In this document: one piece after another, positions 7,564-14,158 of the stretch
Position numbering within the stretch: position 1 is the stretch's first letter
Layout of the letters: every line of letters starts with the position of its first letter
Origin: Nitrospirota bacterium
GTDB lineage: Bacteria; Nitrospirota; Nitrospiria; 2-01-FULL-66-17
Direction of reading: 5' to 3'
Length of the DNA: 64,000 bases
NCBI GenBank assembly: GCA_040757335.1
Contig: JBFLXB010000001.1
Span: 124,001-188,000 of the forward strand
Position numbers and translations under genes: made by a program
The notes under the pieces: generated by a model
The model's database searches: none
Seen by the model: only the letters and a program-made list of their open reading frames with translations
Told to the model about the DNA's origin: nothing

Positions 7564-9369
7564 ATGAAAAGGAAGTCGTTGAGAGGACCATTGAGTATGG
7601 TGGGTATTCTGGGGGCCCTTGTGGCTTGTGACATCGAAGCGCCAAGTTCGCTGACCGTGACGCAGGGCGTCGACTCGGCGCCTGGCGTGATCAGCGGGCA
7701 AATCATCAGTGGGACCACGCAAAAGCCTCAGAAAGGTCTTACCGTCGAGGTGGCTTCTGGGGTCGTCAAGACCGATACCACCGATGCGAACGGCCGATTC
7801 CACATCACGGGTCTTTCTGTAACTGACTTCTGTGACAATACCGCTCCCGGCAGTACAGGTTGTTGGGACTTCGCGCTATCAGGGTTAACGGGCCATCAGG
7901 TCACGATCACGGACAAGCGATCCGTCGGAGGAGGCAGCAACCAGATTCCGACCGAGGCTGATCGTCTTGCCCCGTTACATCTGAGGGTCCATATTGTTCA
8001 AGCCGCAAACACAGGTGGGAGGAACCCGATTGCTGAAACGGATACGGGCCTCATTCGCATGAACCCCGGCGTTAGCCTCGACGTGTTGGTAACCGCAGAT
8101 GGAGCGCCGGTCCCTGCCGGGGTGACGGTCGCCGCGTATCCGAGCAACGAGGACGGCACCTGTGACGGGACCTACCAAAACGTGGACGAAGTGACGGATT
8201 CAGATTTGGTCGATTTGGACGACGTTCACTCAGTCCCATTTTCCACGACCACGAATGCAACGGGGATCGCGACATTGAGTGGTTTGGATCGGTGCCAGGA
8301 GTATGAGGTAGTCGTTCCGGCCCAGGTGATTGGCGGAACTCCGATGTACTCGGGCGGGGTTTCCCTGGAAGATCTTGCCGACGGGACGCCGAATAAGACG
8401 GTCGCGTTGTCCGCGGCGGTTCCGCAAGAGGATATCTTCATCGTCGCCACCAACATGGAGGCTGCTAGCGCGTTCTTCGCCCAGCTTCAAGACTGCTGCT
8501 CGACCGCCAGCTATCCAGGGTTTTCTACTAGCCAGGTTGCGTATACCAATGCCGCAGCGTCGACGCTGAACGATCCCAACGCATCCTATACCGCACCGAA
8601 GACCGGCAACCTCATCGTGGTCACCAGCGTGCCGGCAACGGTGGATAACGATATCGGGCTCTTCTACGAGGACAACTTGGCTGATCCGGATACGGATAAC
8701 GACGGAACCTTAGATGGGCCCGCAGATGCCGACAATGATAAGGGATGGTCGCCAGGACCACCCGTCACTGCGCCGAATAAGACGGTAGCTGGCGTAACCG
8801 GAACGTTTGACTCGTTCGGTTCGATCTTGACCGTTGTCCATACCGAAGACCTCAAGAAAAACCAGTTCTACCAGCTCACTGGGACTCTTCGGAACAATGC
8901 GAACAATAACCTCTTCAACCTCGCCGAGAGCTTTGGGGATATCTATGTCAGCGACAGTGACTCGGCGCCCTCTGCAACCACGATCTTCGTGGATAACCTG
9001 GACGGGGACCAAGTTGCTGGTACGGGAACCCCGCGCCTGGTGTTTGCCGAGGCCGTGGCTGGAACTGGTCGGGTGATCTCGTACACCGACGACGGAACCA
9101 CAACGGTCGTCAATGGTTCGAACTTCCTCATCCGCCCGAGCAGCCAAACACGATACTCCTCGCATACCGGAAGTCCTGCGCCGAGCTGTTCGGCCTGCTT
9201 GTCCACCGTCTCGCCCTTCACCTCGGACGAGGACAAGGTGATCCAGACGATCTCGGGCGTTCCCGCACTCAATGACGATGGCGGCAACGATTCCGTGGAA
9301 GCCTTCCTTGACGTCGTTGACATGCAGGGAAATCGTTTCGTGGGGACGACCACGTTCCCTGTGAGGTAA
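7564..9369 (+). CDS. Large secreted lipoprotein of unknown function
   Basis: A 601-residue protein with a basic N-terminus, hydrophobic stretch and lipobox LVAC (Cys22), so it should be lipidated and exported. Residues about 43-85 look like a carboxypeptidase-regulatory-type beta-sandwich (GVISGQIISGTTQKPQKG, then TDTTDANGRFHITGL). A later acidic run (DPDTDNDGTLDGPADADNDK, near residue 380) resembles thrombospondin-type-3 or EF-hand-like calcium loops. Cysteines occur in close pairs (CC, CSAC), suggesting disulfides. Start ATG 7564 has AGGAGG upstream. It is monocistronic, between a strong promoter and a strong terminator. Base composition is less GC-rich than flanking genes. No family function can be given. 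Confidence 0.75.
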   Translation: MKRKSLRGPLSMVGILGALVACDIEAPSSLTVTQGVDSAPGVISGQIISGTTQKPQKGLTVEVASGVVKTDTTDANGRFHITGLSVTDFCDNTAPGSTGCWDFALSGLTGHQVTITDKRSVGGGSNQIPTEADRLAPLHLRVHIVQAANTGGRNPIAETDTGLIRMNPGVSLDVLVTADGAPVPAGVTVAAYPSNEDGTCDGTYQNVDEVTDSDLVDLDDVHSVPFSTTTNATGIATLSGLDRCQEYEVVVPAQVIGGTPMYSGGVSLEDLADGTPNKTVALSAAVPQEDIFIVATNMEAASAFFAQLQDCCSTASYPGFSTSQVAYTNAAASTLNDPNASYTAPKTGNLIVVTSVPATVDNDIGLFYEDNLADPDTDNDGTLDGPADADNDKGWSPGPPVTAPNKTVAGVTGTFDSFGSILTVVHTEDLKKNQFYQLTGTLRNNANNNLFNLAESFGDIYVSDSDSAPSATTIFVDNLDGDQVAGTGTPRLVFAEAVAGTGRVISYTDDGTTTVVNGSNFLIRPSSQTRYSSHTGSPAPSCSACLSTVSPFTSDEDKVIQTISGVPALNDDGGNDSVEAFLDVVDMQGNRFVGTTTFPVR

Positions 9370-9392
9370 ATCACCGTAGGTCTGGTCTGAGG

Positions 9393-9434
9393 GAAGCCCC
9401 CCGGATACTGTCTTCCGGGGGGCTTCTTCTTTTC
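9393..9434 (+). terminator. Rho-independent terminator
   Basis: A perfect 13-bp stem (GAAGCCCCCCGGA at 9393-9405 with its complement at 9414-9426), an 8-base loop and the T-rich tail TTCTTTTC. It lies 23 bases after the lipoprotein stop. Confidence 0.9.
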
Positions 9435-9453
9435 GGGGTTAGTGGGGTTGGGC

Positions 9454-10443
9454 ATGCAAGGACGAGTTGTGGCACTACTGATTGTCAACGCGTTGATGCT
9501 GGCAGACACCTCTGGACTCGCGTCGGATGGGAAGGCGACGCCCCGGGCTGCTGATGCCCAGGTTGCCCCGTCGAAGGTACCCGGTTGGCTCGACCAGTTG
9601 ACCGCAAAGGACGCTGCCCAACGCGCCAAAGCAGCGATTGCACTTGGCGGCGCAAAGGACCGCTCGGCCGTTGCCCCGCTGCTGAAGGCCTTGGATGACC
9701 CTGATCCCACGGTCCGCTTCCGGGTGGCCGAGGCGCTGGGGAAGATCGGTGATCCTCAGGCAGTCGACCCGCTCATCACGCGTCTCTCCGACGACGCGTT
9801 CAAGGTCCGATACGGTGCGGCATGGTCATTGGGCCGACTCAGAGATCCGCGTGCCGTCAAGCCGCTCGTCAAACTGCTGAAAGACCGGCAGCCCGTGGTG
9901 CGGCAAACCGTGGCCACGTCCCTGGGCGAGATCGGGGACCGCGGGGCGGTCGACGGATTGGGCCGTGCCGTCAAAGATCGCGATCCCAAGGTGCGTCAAG
10001 CAGTCATGAGGGCCCTCACGGAGATCGGTGATCCAGCGGCAGTGGACGCATTTCTCAAAGGACTGAAGGATTCTGACGCGGATGTCCGGCGGGTAGCGGC
10101 CAGGGGATTGGGGACGATCAAGGATCCCAAGGCAGTGGCCCCGCTGCTGAGAGTCTTGGAGAAGGATTCGGATGTCAGGGTTCGGCAGTCTTCGGCGCTT
10201 GCTCTCGGCGCTCTAGGGGACCCCAAGGCGATTGATCCGTTGGTGCGAGCCATGAAACATACCGACGCGCAGGTGAGGGAGGGGGCGGCATCAGCTCTCG
10301 GTCTATTGAAGGCCGAGAAGGCCGTTCCAGTTCTAGAAGCGGCGGTGAAGGATCCGGACAAGCGGGTGCAATGGCAAGCGGCCATGGCTCTGCAACGAAT
10401 TCGGGGCCCGGCGGGAGCTGATTCCGCGGCCCCTGCGAATTGA
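9454..10443 (+). CDS. Exported HEAT-repeat (PBS-lyase type) protein
   Basis: About 329 residues. The N-terminus (MQGRVVALLIVNALMLADTS) looks like a signal peptide. The rest is a regular array of roughly nine HEAT repeats of about 31 residues, each with the pattern A-V-x-P-L-hydrophobic followed by D-x-x-V-R, for example GDPQAVDPLITRLSDDAFKV and KDPKAVAPLLRVL. Such solenoids act as protein-binding scaffolds; no catalytic residues are implied. ATG 9454 is preferred because AGTGGGG lies six bases upstream; GTG 9442 is an in-frame alternative. It sits between a terminator and an outer-membrane protein gene, with which it may be co-transcribed. Confidence 0.85.
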   Translation: MQGRVVALLIVNALMLADTSGLASDGKATPRAADAQVAPSKVPGWLDQLTAKDAAQRAKAAIALGGAKDRSAVAPLLKALDDPDPTVRFRVAEALGKIGDPQAVDPLITRLSDDAFKVRYGAAWSLGRLRDPRAVKPLVKLLKDRQPVVRQTVATSLGEIGDRGAVDGLGRAVKDRDPKVRQAVMRALTEIGDPAAVDAFLKGLKDSDADVRRVAARGLGTIKDPKAVAPLLRVLEKDSDVRVRQSSALALGALGDPKAIDPLVRAMKHTDAQVREGAASALGLLKAEKAVPVLEAAVKDPDKRVQWQAAMALQRIRGPAGADSAAPAN

Positions 10444-10527
10444 GCTGCGCACGCGTTCTTCGCGTCCCAGACTCGCAGCCTTGATCATGCCGAACAGTTG
10501 GTCATGGGCGCTGCCCACCCACGCAGA

Positions 10528-11328
10528 ATGAAAATCCCCACTTTGAAAAAGGGGGGAAGGGGGGATTTTCTAACGAGGTGCCCCATCATCCTCCTTCTTG
10601 CGTTCTGGTGTCTCCTTCTGCTGTGGCTTCTTCCCCGCGACGCAGCGGCAGCCGATGCGCCGTCCAAGAATTGGCGCGTGGAGCCGATCGTGGCGGGCGG
10701 GGCGGTATTTGAATATCTCAACTATGCCTCCGCATATATCGGTGGCGGGGTTTCGCTTCGGTACGCGCCTGGCCCTTGGTCCGCGAGGGTGCGGTATCGC
10801 GTTGAGTCGTACGACATGACCTATTTTGGCGCCACCAGTGATTCCGTGTCGACCATCATTACAGGGGGGACGCTGAGCTCGCCGTTCCTCCAACAAGTGC
10901 GGGTGGACGAGGTGAGGCAGGATTTTTTGTTCGACGTCGGCTTTCAGGTGGGAGAGCATGTGACAATTGCGCCTGGTATCAGGCGGATTCTTTTCGAGAA
11001 CGACTTTTCGTCGTTCACCTTCGCGGGTCCTGCGCTGGGAGGGGAGTGGACCCTGCCTTGGCGAACCTATCGGTTCGTCCTAGGACTGGATTTCGCGGCC
11101 AACCTCTCCGGGAAAGTCGAGAATCACGCGGAAGAGTTCCTGGCCTTCGATGGTCGCGAGACGATTTCCTTCTACGGCGAACCGGTCTCCCGCTTGGATT
11201 GGCGCGCCCAGTTCGCGGCCCAGCCGCTTGATTGGATGGGGTTTTCGGTTGGATACGAAGGATCGGTCACGTTCTTGGAGGGCGGCTATCGCTATGCCCA
11301 CGGACTGACGCTGGGGGCGGAGTTCTAG
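10528..11328 (+). CDS. Outer-membrane beta-barrel-like protein with repeat-encoded N-terminus
   Basis: About 266 residues. A hydrophobic signal-peptide core (CPIILLLAFWCLLLLWLLP) ends in AAAADA, and the mature part alternates polar and aromatic/hydrophobic residues in strands (GGGVSLRYAPGPWSARVRYR), ending in Phe, as in outer-membrane barrels. The only upstream ATG codons are 10504 and 10528, and no start occurs between the repeat and the hydrophobic core. The positively charged n-region (MKIPTLKKGGRGDFLTR) is therefore encoded by the palindromic repeat at 10531-10569. The stop codon overlaps the stop of the convergent gene within the shared tetramer CTAG. No specific family was recognised. 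Confidence 0.65.
   Translation: MKIPTLKKGGRGDFLTRCPIILLLAFWCLLLLWLLPRDAAAADAPSKNWRVEPIVAGGAVFEYLNYASAYIGGGVSLRYAPGPWSARVRYRVESYDMTYFGATSDSVSTIITGGTLSSPFLQQVRVDEVRQDFLFDVGFQVGEHVTIAPGIRRILFENDFSSFTFAGPALGGEWTLPWRTYRFVLGLDFAANLSGKVENHAEEFLAFDGRETISFYGEPVSRLDWRAQFAAQPLDWMGFSVGYEGSVTFLEGGYRYAHGLTLGAEF
10531..10569. repeat. C/G-rich palindromic repeat, copy 1
   Basis: A 39-base element: AAAATCCCCACTTTG, then AAAAAGGGGGGAAGG and GGGGATTTT. It is the same family as the elements at 13965-13999 (inverse orientation) and 14118-14153 (same orientation). Unlike those, it lies inside a reading frame. Confidence 0.85.
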
Positions 11329-11696
11329 CCTCTCACGCAGCCGAGCGCATAGTCATAGAGCTTGGCGTCGAGAGCTCCCATGGCGGTTTGCAGGCCCTTT
11401 GCGCACAGGCCGTCGAACTCCGCCTGAATCCGTCCGCGGCTCGCAAGCAGACAGTCCTTGACGCGCGGTTTGTTGAGCGTGGTCCATCGGTCGGCTTTTG
11501 GACTGCCGAGCAGTTCGTCGATCGCGGCTTCATAGGCTCGGTCTCGGTCCTCACCCTGGACCGAACTCCACGCTGAACAGTCGATGGCCAGCGCCGGGGT
11601 CGGCATTCCGGCGACGAGTGCCAGGGCCAGCGTGACGTTCGCAGCGACGCTGACGCGCCGGACGTTACGCAGGTAAATCGATCGAGTCTTGCTCAT
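11325..11696 (-). CDS. Small secreted protein with four cysteines
   Basis: A 123-residue protein with a clear signal peptide (positively charged start, then VTLALALVAGMPTPALA). ATG 11696 is preceded by AAGGAGGG. The mature part of about 85 residues is predicted mostly helical and has exactly four cysteines (IDCSAW, VKDCLL, GLCAK, LGCVRG), so two disulfides are likely in the periplasm. No known family was recognised. It is convergent with the preceding barrel gene and shares a 4-base stop overlap with it. Confidence 0.65.
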   Translation of the reverse strand: MSKTRSIYLRNVRRVSVAANVTLALALVAGMPTPALAIDCSAWSSVQGEDRDRAYEAAIDELLGSPKADRWTTLNKPRVKDCLLASRGRIQAEFDGLCAKGLQTAMGALDAKLYDYALGCVRG

Positions 11697-11778
11697 CACC
11701 GCCCTCCTTGTTCGCTGGCTGGCAGTCTACAGCGATTGGTGGGTTTCTCGCAAATGGGGTTGGGGGGGCGCGAGCCGA

Positions 11779-11832
11779 CTAAGCCGCATGCGGCAGATCG
11801 CGGTCGATTTCGACCACGGCTTCAATAAACAG
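11779..11832 (-). pseudogene. Remnant of an aminotransferase 3' end
   Basis: Read on the minus strand, this stretch encodes LFIEAVVEIDRDLPHAA plus stop. That matches the last 17 codons of the aminotransferase at 12599-12652 (LFTEAVVEIDRELPHAA) with 45 of 54 bases identical and mostly synonymous differences. Upstream codons show no further similarity. It forms a direct repeat with the intact gene end, with the toxin-antitoxin genes in between. Confidence 0.75.
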
Positions 11833-11890
11833 CATGAACAACGGGACGGACTCATTCTGAAGGGACACTTATGACCGCCGCCGGGATATC

Positions 11891-11920
11891 TTGACATTGC
11901 CTAGCAATCGCGGCTAGGCT
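11891..11920 (+). promoter_or_regulatory. Promoter and palindromic operator of the toxin-antitoxin pair
   Basis: TTGACA (11891-11896), an 18-base spacer and TAGGCT (11915-11920). A perfect inverted repeat, GCCTAGC (11899-11905) and GCTAGGC (11913-11919), fills the spacer and covers the -10 box, as expected for an autorepressor site. The expected transcription start falls at or next to the ATG at 11928, and there is no Shine-Dalgarno, so the mRNA is probably leaderless. Confidence 0.7.
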
Positions 11921-11927
11921 CGGTTGC

Positions 11928-12155
11928 ATGAGCTATCACGATATCATCACCATTGAGCCAGGGAAACGCGGCGGCAAACCGTGTATTCGTGGACTGCGCA
12001 TCACGGTGTACGATGTGCTCGACTATTTGGCCTCCGGCATGTCGGAGGCCGAGATTTTGAAAGACTTCCCGGATTTGACGCGCGAAGACATTCGCGCCTG
12101 CCTCGCGTTCGCTGCGGATCGAGAGCGTAAGCTGGTCTCGATCCCCGCGCGGTGA
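11928..12155 (+). CDS. DUF433 antitoxin
   Basis: A 75-residue DUF433 protein. The family signature is visible: an N-terminal I-x-x-x-P-x-x-x-x-G-K-x-C-I-R-G-x-R-I-T segment (ITIEPGKRGGKPCIRGLRIT), then VYDVLDYLASGMS and the helical EILKDFPDLTREDIRACLAFA. DUF433 proteins pair with DUF5615 nucleases as type II antitoxins and carry a helix-turn-helix, so this protein probably binds the palindrome just upstream. The stop overlaps the toxin start (GTGA). Confidence 0.92.
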   Translation: MSYHDIITIEPGKRGGKPCIRGLRITVYDVLDYLASGMSEAEILKDFPDLTREDIRACLAFAADRERKLVSIPAR

Positions 12156-12484
12156 AACTGCTCTTCGACCAAAATCTTTCTCCGTGGTTTGTGGATGCGC
12201 TGCGGAACCTCTACCCAGGATCCGTGCACGTCCGTGACGTCGGTCTGAGGGACGCCGATGACGACGCGATTTGGCAGTACGCGACTCGACACGGTCTGAC
12301 CATTGCCTCTAAGGACGCCGATTTTCACCAACGAAGTTTCCTGTTCGGCCACCCGCCGAAGGTCATCTGGATCAGGCGAGGGAACTGTTCGACGGCTGAC
12401 ATCCTGAGCATCCTCCGTGCGCGGCATACAGAAGTTGAGGCTTTTGGGCTGGACGCGGAGGGGGCCTTTCTTGCCTTGGAATAA
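12152..12484 (+). CDS. DUF5615 PIN-like toxin
   Basis: A 110-residue DUF5615 (Mut7-C/PIN-like) protein. Acidic residues typical of the fold are present: LLFDQNLSP at the N-terminus (Asp6), RDADDDAIW in the middle and SKDADF (Asp near residue 55). These would coordinate metal in a ribonuclease active site. GTG 12152 overlaps the antitoxin stop by four bases, indicating coupled translation. It most likely cleaves RNA and is held inactive by the DUF433 partner. The module is flanked by direct repeats of an aminotransferase gene end, which suggests arrival by recombination. Confidence 0.9.
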   Translation: MKLLFDQNLSPWFVDALRNLYPGSVHVRDVGLRDADDDAIWQYATRHGLTIASKDADFHQRSFLFGHPPKVIWIRRGNCSTADILSILRARHTEVEAFGLDAEGAFLALE

Positions 12485-12598
12485 CTGCCGTCCGCGTCAA
12501 CGGGACTCAGCCGAACGGCTAAGGCGGACAGTGACCGGTGGTCCCAGCGGGTTTCGAACCATGTTGCCGGCGTGAGGCCGGCGGCCTTGAGGGCGCGA

Positions 12599-13888
12599 TT
12601 ACGCCGCGTGCGGCAACTCGCGGTCGATCTCGACCACGGCTTCGGTGAACAGCGCGATGGCTTGATCGATCTGCTGGTCAGCGACGACCAGGGCGGGGAT
12701 GAAGCGCACCACGTGTTTCCCGGCGCCGACCAGCAGCAGGCCTTTTTCGAAGCAACGCTGGATGATCCGGTTGCGCGCCTCGGGAGCCGGGGATCGGCTC
12801 CCGCGATCTTTCACGATCTCCACGCCGACCATGAGGCCTTTGCCGCGGATCTCGCCGATCAACGGCGAACGGTCTGCGCTCCGTTTGAGCGCGTTGATCA
12901 GCCGCTCGCCAGCTTGGGCCGCGCGCTGGATGAGGCCGCCGTCGAAGAGGTGGCGGAGCGCCACCAGCGCGGTCTCGCACGAGATCGGGTGTCCTCCGAA
13001 CGTATTGGCGTGCGCGCCAGGCGGCCAGGTCATCAATCTGGTCGGCGCGATGGTGGCTCCCAACGGCATCCCCGCGGCGATGCCTTTTGACATCGCCACG
13101 ATGTCCGGGACAATGCCGTCGTGTTCGCAGGCGAGGAACTTGCCGGTGCGGCCCATGCCGCACTGAATCTCATCCAGGATCAACACGATCCCTTGCCGGA
13201 TGCAGAGGTCCCGGAGCCGTCGCAGAAACCCTTCGGGCGGGATCACGTAGCCGCCTTCGCCTTGGATCGGCTCCACCACTACGGCCGCGACCTCGTCGGG
13301 GGACACCACGTGGCCAAACAGTTCGCGCTCGATGAAATCGACGTCTCCGTAGGGCGCGTGGAACACCCCGGGCACCAAAGGACCGAATCCGCGGCGGTGC
13401 ACGGTCTTGCTGGCCGACAGCGACAGCGCGCCCAGGGTCCGGCCGTGGAAGGCGCCGTAGAAGGCGATGAGGTGTTGGCGCTTGGTGAAGTACCGCGCCA
13501 GTTTGATCGCGGCTTCAATCGCCTCGGCGCCGGAGTTGGAGAAAAAGACCTGCTTGGGCTCATCGCCCGGGCAGCGCCTGGCAAGTTCCTCGGCCAGGCG
13601 GATCTGCGACGGGTAATAGAAGTCGGTCCCGGACATGTGAATCAAGCTATTGGCTTGGTCCGTGATCGCCCGCACCACGTCGGGGTGACAGTGACCGAGC
13701 AGCGAGGTGCCGAGCCCGGAGGTGAAGTCCAAATAGACGTGGCCGTCCACGTCTTCGACGTGCAGTCCGGATGCGAGTTTGACCACCAGCGGGTACGTCC
13801 TGGTGTAGGAGGGCGAGACGACCTTGGCGTCTCGCTCGACCCACGCGCGGGCTTCGGGTCCGGGGCGCGATGAAGGCGTGGACGACAT
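12599..13888 (-). CDS. Class III PLP-dependent aminotransferase (acetylornithine/GABA type)
   Basis: A 429-residue fold-type I aminotransferase. Motifs in order: LDFTSGLGTSLLGHCHP near the N-terminus; SNSGAEAIEAAIKLAR for PLP phosphate binding; FYGAFHGRTLGALSL; the Asp contacting the pyridine nitrogen in LILDEIQCGMGRTG; and the Schiff-base Lys in AMSKGIAAGMPLGA. Substrate (4-aminobutyrate, acetylornithine or a hydrophobic amino acid) cannot be told from sequence. ATG 13888 fits the family N-terminus; the frame extends upstream through a repeat, but that part is not protein-like. The 3' end is duplicated as a remnant at 11779-11832. It is transcribed away from the repeat region at 13965-14153. 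Confidence 0.93.
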   Translation of the reverse strand: MSSTPSSRPGPEARAWVERDAKVVSPSYTRTYPLVVKLASGLHVEDVDGHVYLDFTSGLGTSLLGHCHPDVVRAITDQANSLIHMSGTDFYYPSQIRLAEELARRCPGDEPKQVFFSNSGAEAIEAAIKLARYFTKRQHLIAFYGAFHGRTLGALSLSASKTVHRRGFGPLVPGVFHAPYGDVDFIERELFGHVVSPDEVAAVVVEPIQGEGGYVIPPEGFLRRLRDLCIRQGIVLILDEIQCGMGRTGKFLACEHDGIVPDIVAMSKGIAAGMPLGATIAPTRLMTWPPGAHANTFGGHPISCETALVALRHLFDGGLIQRAAQAGERLINALKRSADRSPLIGEIRGKGLMVGVEIVKDRGSRSPAPEARNRIIQRCFEKGLLLVGAGKHVVRFIPALVVADQQIDQAIALFTEAVVEIDRELPHAA

Positions 13889-13964
13889 GGCGGGACGAGT
13901 ATAGCACACGGTCCTGGACTGACCGGATGGAGAATCAGAGCGTGACGGAGACAGGCGAAGGGGC

Positions 13965-13999
13965 AAATCCCCCCTTCCCCCCTTTGTCAAAGGGGGGGG
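13965..13999. repeat. C/G-rich palindromic repeat, copy 2 (inverse orientation)
   Basis: Begins AAATCCCCCCTTCCCCCC and ends CAAAGGGGGGGG. It is the reverse complement of the copies at 10531-10569 and 14118-14153, and lies upstream of the aminotransferase start. Confidence 0.85.
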
Positions 14000-14032
14000 C
14001 ATTCTGCGGTCAGTCAAACGGGGCATTCTGCG
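13997..14032. repeat. Short direct repeat, 24-base period
   Basis: GGGCATTCTGCG occurs at 13997-14008 and again at 14021-14032, and each copy follows a TCAAA-G-rich stretch. It looks like a local duplication that includes the end of palindromic repeat copy 2. Confidence 0.6.
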
Positions 14033-14117
14033 CTGGTGGCGGTTCTCCGCAGACGTGACGGCGCTCGAAGTCAATTCCCGCGAAGGGCGGGCATTCAGAA
14101 TCGCGCTCTACCTAATG

Positions 14118-14153
14118 GATCCCCCCTTTGAAAAAGGGGGGAAGGGGGGATTT
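14118..14153. repeat. C/G-rich palindromic repeat, copy 3
   Basis: Begins GATCCCCCCTTTG and ends GGAAGGGGGGATTT. It sits six bases from the stop of the sigma-54 activator gene and is inverted relative to copy 2. With copy 2 it bounds a 189-base segment that has no gene. Confidence 0.85.
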
Positions 14154-14158
14154 GCCTT

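Noticed and set aside
11325-11328. Convergent genes sharing the stop tetramer CTAG
   Set aside because: Real overlap, but CTAG necessarily encodes TAG on both strands, and four-base convergent overlaps are not rare enough to be a finding.
12541-12600. GGGTTTCGAACC resembling a tRNA T-loop
   Set aside because: The flanking bases do not pair into a T stem and no acceptor or anticodon arm is present.
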